A stretch of DNA of 64,000 bases, taken from Owenia fusiformis. Taxonomy: Eukaryota > Annelida > Polychaeta > Sabellida > Oweniidae. Below the pieces are notes generated by a model that saw nothing but the letters and a program-made list of their open reading frames with translations, was not told where the DNA came from and did not search any database. A program made the position numbers and the translations under genes. Where the stretch lies: positions 24,431,375-24,495,374 of the forward strand of contig CAIIXF020000005.1 in assembly GCA_903813345.2 (NCBI GenBank), in the 5' to 3' direction. Positions 21,301-36,300 of the stretch are shown here, piece by piece. The stretch's first letter is position 1. Each line of letters begins with the position of its first letter.

Positions 21301-24300
21301 GAAATGCTAATACATATACCACAACTGTCCCCTAATCTCAAAGCTTCACCTATCTCACAAATAAAATATTGATTGTTGTACAGAGGCAGATCTTCAGACT
21401 GTGTTTAGATTGAGAATTTTGGAACTATGAATTTCTCCATAGCAACACAAGTTTCATCTTGCTTGCTGTTTGCTGTAACACGTCAACCGATATTGTAAAC
21501 CATGTAATACGTATGTAGAATGCCAGATTAATAGGACAGTATGCAATTTTGTTTTTCAGATATAATATTTTTTTTGTTGTTGCTAGATTCCTAAGACAGT
21601 ACGCAGTTTTTTTAAATGTAATATTTGTGTTTTTGCACGTAATACTTTTATTACCTCATTCTTTTATGTCAAGAAAGTAAATATAACTGAACTATTTGAT
21701 AGTTTGAACAACCATAATAAGATATTGGGGTATTTAAACCATCAATATATTGGATCTATTTCAAAATATTTCAAATAGTGAAGTGGGTGTAAATGTGTCC
21801 AATTTATAAACACTTTAAAAAGTCAATAAAAAAACTAAGTTAAATGTTTCTTATCTTATTTTGATAGTTTATGACCGTATAAGCAGACATTTACAGTCTA
21901 TCAAACGCTCTATCAAACAACACTAGCTATTGCAAACTTGACTGTGATAAGTCTTCACTAAGTACATTTCTATACAGGACATTCCAACTAGTAAACAAGA
22001 CATTAACATGCAAAATGTCACCACCTGACGCCAACTGCCTAACACTAAGAGCCAAAAGTGGTGATGACATAATCACAGTGTGGGATATGAACTAATATAT
22101 TTGCTTATTTCATGAGTCATACAAATCATTCACTATCAAACAGGAATCAATTTGTTTTTGCGATAAAATATGACTTTATTTTTATCTCAGATTAAGTCAG
22201 AATATATACCATTCGTGAGAAAGGGTGGCTCCTGAATGATGCATCCAAAATCAAGTTTAAGATTTTTATCAAATAGGAATGACAATAGTCATTTAACTTA
22301 TGATTGTTTGTCATTTGTTGAGCATCAGCAATTTATACTTTTTATAAATACGACTGTATCATCTGAAATGTTTAATGCATGCCTCGTTCATTTCAGTTGC
22401 CATTTTCAGGGCTTCTTTTGGGAATTCTTTCATTTCAATTTTAGACTTTGGGAGCCCCAATGAGGAACTATTTAATAACAGACCTGTTGTCTTTTTTTCA
22501 TTTTTATAAGAATGAGAAGACAGAATGCCGAAGAATATGAGTTCAAGGATTACATATGTTGCATTGTTTTTTTCTTTGTATATTCACAATTTTCCAGCAT
22601 GGAAAGATACAGGTAAATAGATGAAAAGTTTTATGTCAAATTTACTTATAATCAATCAAAAAAATCAAACTGAATTAATATTTATAATATTAACAGCCTT
22701 CTTTCCTTAAAAATTAATTCCTGGAGGAAATTAAATTAGCATTCTTTTACAAATTGTACAATCATTATTCATTTTTGTTACACTGCATAATATGGCCTCT
22801 AGGTGTCACTGTATATTGTATAAAAATATGAAAAAAATGAATTGAGGAAATTAACAGAGTGAAGCAATCTCTCTTTGATTTCAGAGGAATGTCACCATGA
22901 CAACTTCTTTTTAGTGAGACAAGGCTGGCGGCCCGGTTCCAATTGCACAAAAATGCAATACATACGAAGGAATTCAAACTTAACAGACTGCTTTAAGTCA
23001 GCATGTAAAAACAATAGCAATTTAGTGATACATAAACAATATAAACTAAAACAGGCCTGCACCCTCTATAGATGTGAATCAAATCACGACATTACTGATT
23101 GGGAATATGGATGGAGCAACAAATGGGAAAGCACAAAAGCTTATGCGTTGTTGCACCCATCAACACCAAGGTGTCGAAACTCATTCTTCATAAGAAGAAC
23201 CTGGGACACTGGTAAAAGAGTCTGTGCAAATTGCGACAATATAAAATACATGAATGTGGAGGATCTATATTCATGCATGTCACATGCATGTGATGAGGAA
23301 GCTAATGCTTTGAACTTCTGGGACAAAAGAAAGTGTCAAATAATGCGGTGTAGATGGAATTCTACAAGACTGAGTTATAATTTCAACTTCTCGAGAACTG
23401 CTGCCAAAGTAACTACATACAGCTTGGCATCCCAGATCACAACAGTAAATACAATGACGACAATTTTATCTCCAAAACCAACAACGCAAACAAAACCACA
23501 ATTCTTCAGAGTGCTTGCTCTCATTATGACTGGAGTAGCAGGAATGGTCTTGGGGTTAATTACTGTTGCAGTGTTCTATTACATACTAATACATAGGAGG
23601 AGACAGGAGCAAATCCCTGGGCAGACATCTAGAGACAGTTTGGATTATTACTCCTATACATACACCACTATAGATGAGTCTACTATGATGCCCTGCGGCC
23701 CACCCTCATTAAAATGATCGAAATGCATTCCAATGTATGTAGAATAATCCAGAGGGAAGTCTCTCAAAACAATGAAATCGTAATTCTTAGGGCAGATAAT
23801 ATGGCAGGATGAATAGTAATTTAAAGATTGCATTAAAGACACATCTGACATTATATGATAGCATACATGATTCTTATATCTGCATATATTAATTTTAAAA
23901 AATCATTTTTAAGATAACCACAAAAATATTTTTCTATATTTACTTGCCTAAAATGTACATAAATATCTGTATGTCTAACTTATGATGTAAATGCTTTAAT
24001 TTTAAATGAGATCATTTCTTTAATATTGTGTATTATGTTTTGTTGAGAATAAAAATTGTAAAATTATATCTTCAATATAATTTGTACAATAAGAAATAGG
24101 GCATTATAGCAATTCACATACATATACAATGTAATGTGCTTTGCAATACCAGGTGATGTGTTACAACCAGGTGAAACTTGTGTTGCTATGTAGAAATTCA
24201 AAGTTACTATAGCTACCTACCTGTGGTTGGTGGTTGAGTTGTGGGTGCTTCTGTAGTGGTTGGTGGAGGGTTGCCAAGTGCTTCCCATGGTAAAGTTTCA

Positions 24301-27300
24301 TTCTCCACTAAAAGAAAAATTTACATTTCTTATTCAATCCATAAAGTAAATACCTGCCCACCCCCCTAAACTTTTTTTAAAAAACATGTGTTATCGTGTA
24401 AATAAAAAATTGTCTCAAAAAGAAGCCTTTCTTCATGAAGTCATTCATATTTTAATTGTGGAAAAAAACTCCGATTGCCCCAAATTGCACTCTATTTTCA
24501 AAAATTTTCGGGTGCACCCTCTATAGTACAAGCTTCACATTCATTCTCAAACATTTTTTGGGATATATCAGTGTCCCCTCTTGCACAAATTCCTGGATCT
24601 GCGTGTGACTATTATAACCCAAGCATTCTGTATGTAGTCATTTCAGTGCATATTCAAAGTTGTAGAGGCACACATAATATTGGACATTGAATTCAAAGGT
24701 TGCCCTGGGCATTTTGGATCATACAATCTGCTGTTATTCCGATTGTAACATATCTTGCATATAAAAACAGACTGTTACCACAAAGTACTGTGATATGGTA
24801 AAAAAATAACACTGAATGAATTATTAGTTAGTATAGTCTGAATTCAATTTTCAAGCATATCCTTCTCCAGTATGTACATACATTGAAGACAGAATGCAGT
24901 GGGGCATGTAAAATCCTCTGTATTCTTCAATTCATATGCATAAAAATCTCCACAATTCTTGATCCTAATAGGGGTCTTTGACACCCCACAGCATCTCACT
25001 ACTCCAACGAATACATCAATTGTACAAGTATGAGCTTCAATTGTGACTCCCGCTTCAGGCATATCGACTCCTCCAAGATCAACAACCATAGGACGTCCTG
25101 TGCCACAGTATCCTTGCTGAAAATATAAATAATTCAGACAACTTGTTCATTTTTTCATAGAACTCTCTAGAATAAATTTCTTTACCCAGTATATAGTCAT
25201 TACAGGGTCCAAACTGGGATTAACATTCTAAATTCATCCCACGTCTGAAGAAGCTTCCAACAATGATGATCCTATAGATGGATGTCATATGGACTTTAAG
25301 ACTTGACTTTGTTCCACATCATTTGAGACTGACAAATACTTGAATGAGTAATACAATATTCACATAATACCCTGTCAAGAGTATTGGAAATCTTTTTTTT
25401 TCAACATATATTGATGCAATGACTTATGAGTGAAATGCCAAAAAGAGTGCTGACTTCTTGTTGGCTTTCTCTCTTTTTACTTCAAAACATAACATTATGA
25501 TCGATATTTGACTGAATCGTTTGTCATCTTGCACTTGCAATGTAGGCTAATACTTATGCACAACCTGGGATGCACAATTCAAAGTTTTGTATGAGACCCC
25601 CCTCATACAGGAAGGGGATTTTTAAATAAATATTTAAAAACAATAATACAGATGCCAGTAGGTAGTTGCATGTTTCACCACCAAGTGGCTACATGTAATT
25701 CGGGTCAAATAGGATGGCAGATATGGTAGAAAGTTCCATTACTTTGAATATTCATCAGTTTAAGTGGATCAATTTTCATATAACCCTTAAAGTATACAGG
25801 GTGAACCAAAAAATGATACCCACAGATCTATGCCAGTCATACAGTTTGGGTTTTAAGTCATATTTGAGACAATTGAACCTTGTTCGAAGTTTTATTAAGT
25901 TTCATGAGTCTAGGCCTCTAGGCCAAATCGTCATAATTTTATGGCCATTTTACAAAACATGCCCCAAAAGCCAAAACATACCAAAATCACCTCATATGAA
26001 CTGCCAGAATTTTATCATTGGGGCTACTTCCTGAAATATTAACATACCTAGAATCACCAGGGGGTTGAAACAAGAGATTATAAGGAAAATAAATAGTACC
26101 GTGGGTACTGGGCTCACATGGTGTTGCTCAAAAGTGAATGATGGCTAAAATGGCAGAAAACGGATATAATTTTTTGCCGATCTTTTGTTACAAAATTATT
26201 TCATACAACTACTCTTTACATGACTTTTTACAATGCAGAACACCTGAAATTATTTGTAAAGCTAGGAAATGGGCCAAAAGTGAATTTTGCAAGACAAAAA
26301 TGGTGACCATTTTGAAAATGGGCGAGCTTTTGAACCAGGAGTCATAGAGGAGTTTTCTGTATTGATGTTGAACAAAAATAACTTAAAACGGAAATCCTAT
26401 CGACACAGGTTTTAAAGCAAATGGTCCAAAATTAAATTTCGTGAGACAAAAATGGTGGCCATTTTGAAAATAGGCGAGCTTTTGAACCAGGAGTCATAGG
26501 GGTTTTTTCTATGACAGAGTTTTAAAACAGGCCAATTGTTGACAGACAGACGGACAGACAGACAGACAGATAGACAGACGGACAGACAGATGGACAAGTG
26601 AGTGATTGCAATAGCTCACCATGTGAGCTAATGAGAGCCATTTCACAAGATATCTGTCAGTTTGTAGTCAGAAAACATCACGCTGTATGTTCAAGTTTGC
26701 CTCTAAAGACAAGACCAGGATTTTGAGCATGTTTTGTGAAATGGTCATATAATCTTGAATTTTTGAACAAGGTTCAACTGTGCCAAATATGACTTAAAAC
26801 TCATGCCGGATGACTGAGTTATTAAGATTTGCTTGGGTTACCTTTTTTTGGCTCACCCTATATGTCTGATAATTAAACAAATGAAAATATGTCCAGTAAA
26901 AGAAAATATTATCTGTCCAATACAAGAAAAGATATTTCACTATATGTGATCCGATAAGATATATAGGGTCTATTAGGGGAATCTACCCGACCTATAAGTC
27001 ACCTTTTCAAAAAAGTCAAAATTCTCATTATTGGATATAAGTATTTCAAAAGTCCTTATTCCTAGGATGAAATACTCTGTCAAAATCCCATGACCTGGGA
27101 CAATACTATGTATCAAACCCATCCAATTGATGCATTAAAAATACAATGTACTGTACACATACCTTTATACAAGAGGTTGGAATAATTGCATCTTCTTCAT
27201 TATGTCTGAACCTCCACCAGCCTGACGGTATATATTGGTCACAATTTCCAGGAGGTTTGAAATCCCACCTATTGCTATAGTGACCCTCAGAATCATAGAT

Positions 27301-30300
27301 GGAAGTATTCGCACACGGATCTGTCAATTAAGGTAAAAAAAAGTCATTAATATTGAAAAATAATGATGACAAATATGGCATGCCTATGTTCCTTGTGACA
27401 TGGTTTGATGCTATCTAGAGGTGATTTGTCCACTTATCATTCACAGTACCTCTAAATATAGCATCTGAATGCAACATTTACTTTACTGTTTCTAACTTTG
27501 GAATCAAATTGCATTTTCATGTTTACATAGTTACCATAATCATATTAAAGTCATACTGTGAAAATCACAAAGGGCAACATATTACAAAATCTAAAAAATC
27601 ATTGAACCTCATCCACAAGAGGATTAAGGTCAAATGACAATAGTCCATTTAAATTTGATAATGACATGTGGTTGCAGCATGGATGTTCATTTACCCCTGG
27701 GTTACTAGTATATCATACAATATGCATAATACAATTGAAGAGTTCTCTGCAATTATATAATGTCATCATAGAATAAAGGGAATGAAACAAATATGTATAT
27801 CAAAATGAAACAGAAATGAAGGGAGATTTCATGAGGAAGATAAAGAATACTGAGATCAAACAAGAAGGGAATATCAATTATTTGGGCAATAACAACAATT
27901 TAGGACTAGAAGGATCATTCACTTGAAAGTTTTTTATATTAAAACATCACATTCTGCCATCAAACTTTATCTTAAAGAAGACACAACAGGATATTTATAT
28001 TCCATATTTTCAAAAATGTAAGGTCCCATGCACCATTAGTTTTTATCCTATATATCTCAAACTACAAGCATGCCGAAAGGAAAATATACCAGGGTGCTCA
28101 CTAGCCCTTTAGCCCATTAATATTTGCTACCATCTCTTTAGCCTCACTCTTGATCATCAAAAAATACTAATAAAAATGTTTATTTAGGCAAACAATTTCA
28201 AGAGATGTCCTTGCAAATCATAAATGCAGAAAGCTGTATGCAATATTCAAACCTTTCCTTCCAAATGTCTAACCTTTGTCTACCAAAAACATATTGAGCA
28301 CCCTGAATATTGAGGAAGGGATCGTACCAAAACAACAATGCATACCACAATGCATATGACCCCTCTTGATCTGATGTCACTGATAGAAAGCCAATGCTAT
28401 CAATCAGATATTAAATGATATTAACTTCATTCACTGCTCTTTGAATTTACATCGTATTACCATTTGTTTAAGAGACTTGACATGCATTTGTGGATGTTGG
28501 CTTTTTTCACGCAAGCCCATTTTGTCAAATATTAGCCATTCAATGTTTTGAATTGACATGTATGAAGCATAGCACACATATAATGCATTTGGCTTTTGTG
28601 CATTCTCTATGGTGACAATATAAAATTTTCAAAATTATTTTCTGGTAATTAAAAGTCAGAGAATTTCATGTAGAGCCTAAAACAATGAGGACTTACAAAG
28701 GGCAAGATTTGAAAATCAAATCACAACCCTATATAAATTCTAGGAACCACAGTCAACCGATATTAAAGTGATATATGTATATACTGGGGTATACCAAGGG
28801 GTATAATGGAGTATTGAAGCTTCAATTTTTGAGATGATATGATAAGTATGATTCAACTCTAAATGTTTATCATTTTTCTAAAATGAGTAGAATTATTTGG
28901 AGATAGTGAGACCAAAATTCATGAAGACCCAAATAGAGAATTTCTTTCATGTTATGTTTAATTAAAAGCATGAGATAGTTATGCCTGAGTTGAATAAAGC
29001 CACATAGTTTTTTTCCAGACAGTCAATCACATTGCTTATAATTCAGCCTTATGAACAGACATCATCATCGCATAGCCCAAGCGTTAACATGATGTACCGT
29101 AACAGAGTCAGCTGCATGCATTGGGTAGTTCCAGAGGTAGCAAAGCTGTAGCATGCAACATACCCACTTCTGTTGGGATACCACCAGCACTTCCTCCAAC
29201 TTCTGTGGTTATTGTTTCTGCAGTACTTGTTTCTATGAGAGTTGTTTCTGCAGGAGTTGTTTCTTTGAGAGTTGTTTCAGCAGGAGTCGTTTCCAAGAGA
29301 GTTGTTTCTGCAGGAGTTGTTTCTTTGAGAGTTGTTTCTGCGGGAGTTGTTTCTGCAGGAGTTGTTTCCAAGAGAGTTGTTTCTGCAGGAGTTGTTTCCA
29401 AGAGAGTTGTTTCTGCAGGAGTCGTTTCCAAGAGAGTTGTTTCTGCGGGAGTTGTTTCCAAGAGAGTTGTTTCTGCAGGAGTTGTTTCAGCAGTAGTTTC
29501 TGCAGGAACGAGAATGCCAGGATCACCTGTTGTTTCTGCGTGAGTCGTTTCTGCGGGTGTTGTTTCTATGACAGTCGTTTCTGCAGGAGTTGTTTCCATG
29601 AGAGTTGTTTCTGCAGGAGTTGTTTCCAAGAGAGTTGTTTCTGCAGGAGTTGTTTCAGCAGTAGTTTCTGCAGGAATAATAATGCCAGCATCACCTGTTG
29701 TTTCTGCCTGAGTCGTTTCTGCAGGTGTTGTCTCTATGAGAGTTGTTTCTGCAGGAGTTGTTTCCAAGAGAGTTGTTTCTGCAGGAGTTGTTTTAGCAGT
29801 AGTTTCTGCAGGAATGATAATGCCAGCATCACCTGTTGTTTCTGCCTGAGTCGTTTCTGCAGGTGTTGTCTCTATGAGAGTTGTTTCTGCAGCTGTAGTT
29901 TCTGCAGCTGTAGTTTCTGCAGTGGCTGCTGTTCTTTCATTAATTATTCCTAGGCCTCCTTCCTCTGTTGTTGCTAAGGTGGTGGCCCCAGTTACTAATG
30001 TAGTGACAGCTGTTAAATTAATGTACTACTAAAGTTATACAAATACCCACACCCTATTAACCTAGGTAGCAACCCAATTCAATACTTTTAAATCAGCAGT
30101 TAAGATGTGTTACTATATACTCAACATTTAGTTTCATGGACCATATAGTGATTTCAAGAAACCCATGTGTCTAATGCCTCAGTCACATTTGTTCTAAGGT
30201 GACTGAACAGCAACCACAGTACCTTGAAATTGAGCAATACCTTTGACAATCATTCATCAATGGTCAGTTACTATAGCAAATGTGACTGAAAGGTTTTATC

Positions 30301-33300
30301 CAAATATGGTTCCTTAATTGAGATACATGTAAAAGGAGATTGTATTGGGTTACTACTCACATTAATAAAATAAATGTGATAATGCAGGGCCTATCTTAAA
30401 AGCTCAAGTTGCGGTAGAGTTTTCTCAATTCATTTCTAATACATTGCCAATACAAGGAATTCATTGAAAAATTCCATCAAAATCAAGAAAAAGAAGTTTA
30501 GAATCAAGAATTTATAAGCTGTTATGAGAACTTTTTATAAGCCCCTCATACATGCAAAAACATTCACACACATTATAAAGTGAAGAGATCAGTAGAAAAA
30601 TGTGAAGGGGAACCAATCGTGTTTTCATTATCAGAAATAAGAAAAGTCAAAATAGTGTCATGGATAAACATATCTATTGAAAAATACATGCAATTATAAA
30701 CTAATAAGATGGCATTATATTAATGTTAACATGGTAGTCAAAAGATAAAAATAACATAATACATTTTAGTTGGTAAAACTAGAGTTCCTTAGTCGCTGAC
30801 ACCATTAATAAACAGTATGGGTATGGATGAAGCTTTGTTTAATTAAACAGATTCCAAAATAACTATTTCCACTTTTATCTTACCAACATTATCAGAAGCT
30901 GTTGTAAGTTCCTCAGTGACTCCAGTATTGGGGGCTTCTGTCATTGCTGCTTCTGTTTTTGCTCCCTCTGTTGTTCCTGCCTCTGTTGTAGCTGCCTCCG
31001 TTATAGCTGCCTCTGTCGAGTCTGCCTCCGTTGTAGCTGCCTCTGTCGAGTCTGCCTCTGTTGTAGCTGCCTCTGTCGAGTCTGCCTCCGTTGTAGCTGC
31101 CTCTGTCGAGTCGGCCTCCGTTGTAGCTGCCTCTGTCGAGTCGGCCTCTGTTGTAGCTGCCTCTGTCTCTAGTATTGCTGCTTCTGTTGTCTGGGTGTTT
31201 GTTGTTGCTGCCTCTGTGGTGTCTGCCTCTGTAACAACCACATCTGTTATGACCTCTGGATGAGTTTCAGTAGCTAATGTTGATGTGGCAGCTCCTTTAA
31301 GGGAAAATAAAAGGAAACATTATAATATGTAATACATTTGGGGTTAACCTAAATCATAACATAATACAATATAAGCTCTTTGGGAGAAAGTAATTTTCCT
31401 TTCACTTTCATGTATCAAAAAATAAAGGAAAATAAAGGTAGTGTTTCCCTACCAGTCTCACTTGCACTTTCAGCGACAATAGTCTCTTCATCAACAGGAA
31501 CAGGTTCAGCTGTTGTTCCTTCACCAGTACCAATTGCACTTTCAGGAACAATAATTTCTTCATCAACAGGAACAGGTTCAGTTGTTGTTCCTTCACCGGT
31601 TCCAGTTGCACTTTCAGGAACGATAACTTCTTCATCAACAGGAACAGGATCGGCTGTTGTTCCTTCACCAGTACCAGTTGCACTTTCAGGAACAATAACT
31701 TCTTCATCAACAGGAACAGGTTCAGATGTTGTTCCTTCACCAGTGCCAGTTGCACTTTCAGGAACAATAATTTCTTCATCAACAGGAACAGGTTCAGCTG
31801 TTGTTCCTTCACCAGTACCAGTTGCACTTTCAGGAACAATAATTTCTTCATCAACAGGAACAGGTTCAGCTGTTGTTCCTTCACCAGTACCAGTTGCACT
31901 TTCAGGAACAATAGCTTCTTCATCAACAGGAACACGTTCGGTTGTTATTTCTTCAACAGCACTATCTGGTCCACCCCCGACTGGATCTGCAGTTGTGCCA
32001 GCTGCAAATGAATCACTCTCCACTTATTCAGCATGTATGTATTAACCCCTCAGGTTTAATTTTTCAAAGGGATAGGCTCCAGTCTAAATTTCACAAAAAT
32101 TATAAGATTTTGAGTGGGATTGTATTAATGTTGTCAAATATTTAAATATACTAAATGTTTTGGTGTCTTTAACTGGTTTTAGACAGAAACATCTTTGACT
32201 ATTAGCATTTTTGTTTTACTGACTATAGTTATTAATTCCTATAGTCAGAAAAAAATTGATTACTAATAGAACACACATTTTTCATTAAAACAATGTGCTT
32301 TCTCCAGGTAGTTCGAAGGATAATAGAATGCCTATTTAGCTCTATAAAAACATAGATTTTATTAGAATCCCATCTATATCTTTTTCAGTACATTGTCAAA
32401 GATCTTTGAAAATTGGAAAAGGGAATGTGATAAAGTTGACAACATTGTTTACCAATCATATCAATTAGCCAGAGGAAAACTCATACAATAAATACATTGT
32501 TTTCATGATTCATCCCACTTTTTTCCACCAAAAGTCTTCAAAAGTACACCCAATTCCCTTCTATTCTTCTAAATGTTTTCCTCTCAATGAACTTCAGGTC
32601 CTTTGCATAGTTATGAAGTATATAGAGGCATCCTCTACATCCCTCTGAACATTGTTCAGGGATAATTATGTGAGACATTAAAATATATTATATACATACA
32701 AAATGTTCGAAAAGTAATTTTTAAAAAAGATTTCTTGCCAAACTGCATGCATAACACACCTTGCACATGCCCTCCAACTACATTCTAATGCATGATTCCA
32801 ATACATAATTATGTTCTCCAGTAATTGGTTTCAATTTCTTAAATTGTAACAATGCTCATGCTAAACCATGTGTAAAATGTGCTTTCATAACTAAAATATT
32901 ATAGCCTGCTGAATGAAGTAGTTGTTTTTATGTTAAACTAACGAATTGATTTAGGTTTGCAATATTTCGATTTATTCTTTAAACCTTTTTTAAGCAACTG
33001 AAAATTGTTCGTATAATTATAAGAACAATATTCAGTGGCTTGAAAAGGATTTAAAGAATAAATTGAAATATTGCAAAACTAAATCAATCTGCTTAATGAA
33101 GTTGACTGAAATGTTAATAGCATGCTTGTATTGTTTAACATAATATATTGAGGCCTCAGTATAATAAAACTACAAAAAGTAAAGGTATATTATTACAAGT
33201 CAATAAAGGTTACATAAATACATGGTTTTACACCAGTATTTTTCTCTATAAGAAAATACTGCACTGTCTATGCTAATAAGCAGTGATCTCCCCAGCATTA

Positions 33301-36300
33301 AAGCAAGTAGGCACAACCAACTGAGATTTTAAAAACAGGCTCAACCCACCTGAAAATTTATTTCCACCCACTTGAAAATGTGAAAAATCATGAAAAATGG
33401 GCATATTTTGACCAGTTTCAGTATGAATTGCGAAAATGAGAATTTTGCACCCATTTGAGAAAAAATCCTGTGGAGAACACTGATACGGATTGTCTACATT
33501 ATTTCTACAAAGGAAGGACTCATACATACAAATTAAAGGTCTATAATTTCTAAAAAGGAAGGGAAGCCTATATAAACATGTAAATATCAAAGGTACTATT
33601 ATTCCATTTAAAGAGTTAGTATTAAAAGGAGTAAATTAATTCTGCAAAACTGGGGAAGGGTATTTACGGACATGAAACAGGAACATGCATTTTAAAGGAT
33701 TCAATCATAACTAGATCAGAAAACTCTCAAAGTTGTAATATCATTAATACAAGGTGACACAAAAATACAGCTTTTTAGTTTCTCAATGAGGATGGAATCT
33801 TCTTGAATTTTCATGAATCTTCTTGAACTTTTATGTGTATGTAGGTAGATCAATAGATTGAGCAATGGTATACATTATTACATATCCAGTCTTGATTGTT
33901 ATTTAGAGAAAAAAAATTCTGTATTTCTGTTTTGTTATTATTTGACTCATTTTGATTGCTTTCATCCATATTACAGATGATATCTACAGTCTAAGCACTT
34001 TTTGAATTTTGTCAATATTGATAAAATAACTCTCTTAGATTTCTGAATTGGCATATTTTGAATAATTTGGCAAGAGCATACCAAGAAGTGAGTAAAGAAT
34101 TTTCTAAACCCCCAAAGTAATTGATGATTAAGAATACCATAGGTTCATTCACTGAACACTTTAAACAAATTCATGAGGAATTCCTGACATTTTTTGACAA
34201 AATCTGAAGGTTGCATTTATGTGTTACCCTGTATCTGAGTAAGTATTTGATTTCATTTGGTGAGAGGTTTGGTGAAGGATAGATTGTAGGTAAGGGATGG
34301 TCAGAGCTTGGAATTCTTGTTGGCTCTCAAAATGTCAATGTAGTCACACTTATTTAAAACAATTTCATTCTAAAATTTGAATGAAGTCTTTAATTTTCTA
34401 GCATTTCTATATAACATGGAGTGTGTACTTCATGTCTAGTTACTTTATTCCTTGCTAATTCCTCTAACTGACACTCTATTTTCAATTTCTAAACATGACT
34501 ATTATAACATTTTGTTCACTCTTTACTTACTCATAAGTGTTTCCCACAAATTTATTTTCCCTTGTACTCCTACAATGTGGCACAAAGATAATAAATCATC
34601 TTGTTCATTACTAAGGTAACTTGTCTTAAATACACAACATGACACACCTCCACCAAAATATTAATTCCATTTTTTTATTCTATGCAAGAAGGGGTGGGGA
34701 TTTTGACATTTGAGTCAATTTCCCCATCCTGGTAACAATAAAAATAACTGGTTGAAATTCCTATTGCAGCAATATGCATTTAAAAAATCTCTAGGACATT
34801 ACGGAATATCAAATTCCAAACCCTCCGCACCCGGAGGGATCTCACAAAGTCACCTTCGATTGGTGCATAAGTGTGTGATGTTTGTAGATGTGTATTTTAT
34901 GTGTAATTTAAGGCAAGAGTACCTAGCACCTAATAATTATTTTACCTACATTACTCAACAATGGAAAAATAACATAAGGCGATCATGAAGAAAGAAAATA
35001 TGAGAAAACTATTTTATAATATTCTGGGCATTTGGTTTAATTAATGTTCTATGTTTAACTATGAAGAGCATTATACAAATCAATGCCCCATGAATAAGGT
35101 AAAATAATATTCTATTTTTTCTATTGTAAATCTGAATGCAATATGGGAAAAGTGCACCAATTTGATTGTGACATTTATTTTAATCATGTGATAATAATTT
35201 CACAATCAAACTTAGATCATACTGCATTCTGATTTGCAATGAAATTCCCAGCAAAATAAATTATTAGAGGCCCTTTTCACAAAGCATCATAATTTCACTA
35301 TAGGCAAGTGTATATAGCGTTTCCTTACGTATGGTTTTCACGCTCAGTCGAACATAGTAATGCAGGTAAATAACCCCAGAGGGACCAAACGACTGTATTT
35401 AGACTTTGAAGCAAGGAAAAACAGGGGTTTTCCACTTATTTAAGAAAAGACGAATCATCAAAATTGTATAACGGAATTGTGACATATTTGCTACATGTAT
35501 GTGTTTGGATAGCGATTGTTTTGTTATAGCTTTAGCTCGCCTTTGTGAATACCACAAAATGTCATTTGCTTTTGCTTTATATACCACCTAGCTACCTCTA
35601 AAAATTACGATGCTTGGTCAATATGGCCTCTCTTCTACAATAGATATTAGTATTATCAATTCAATGCCATACTGTTTGGCTTTAACAAACACTTATATTA
35701 AACATGTATATATATATAAACTTTGAGTGGGGTGTTCAGTAAATAAGGTGACTTTTCACTTATTACAATTCAAAAATATATCACATCTCAGGTGTTTTTA
35801 TATGATATTTCAATGCAAATTCAAGCGACTTCATCAGTTGAAAGAATAAAAGCAGTCACATTATTTCTGAAATATTGCTCAATCTCATTATCATTGGGAG
35901 TATCATTTACGTTTTGAGCTTGAGCAGTTTATGGTTTGCCCTGGGCACAGATACATGTACTACCCATGAATCTTAAGAACAAAATCAACTCAGCTACTCT
36001 TAAATCTAAATATTAAAGTGAATTAACTAGTTTGAGACATGTAAATTCATAACAAAGAAGCAGTAATGGTTTGCCCTGGGCACAGACACTACCCACGAAT
36101 CTAAAGAACAGGCACATGGATATCAACTCAGCTAATCTAAAATCTAAATATTAAAATGAATAAACAGGGTTTAAGACATGTAAATTCATAACAAAGAAGC
36201 AGTAAAAGTAACTATAAAAATATTAATATATAATAAACTGGGTGCTTTAAAAATTCTTAGAGTATCATGCATAAAACAATGATGTCAGTGAATGTGTAAT

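Larger units (their letters stand above)
25117..27162. other. Intron that splits the D8C domain, holding a long-TIR element
   Basis: Half of this 2-kb intron is a long inverted-repeat element (25795-26863). The rest is AT-rich and without recognised features. Confidence 0.7.

Noticed and set aside
29153-29953. 266-codon plus-strand frame rich in Cys, Ser and Phe
   Set aside because: Shadow of the AETTLLETTP exon; no signal peptide or splice context.
31380-32045. 221-codon plus-strand frame with SSSTGTGSAVVPSPV repeats
   Set aside because: Mucin-like at first sight, but it is the complement of the 24-aa repeat exon, which fits the minus-strand phases exactly.
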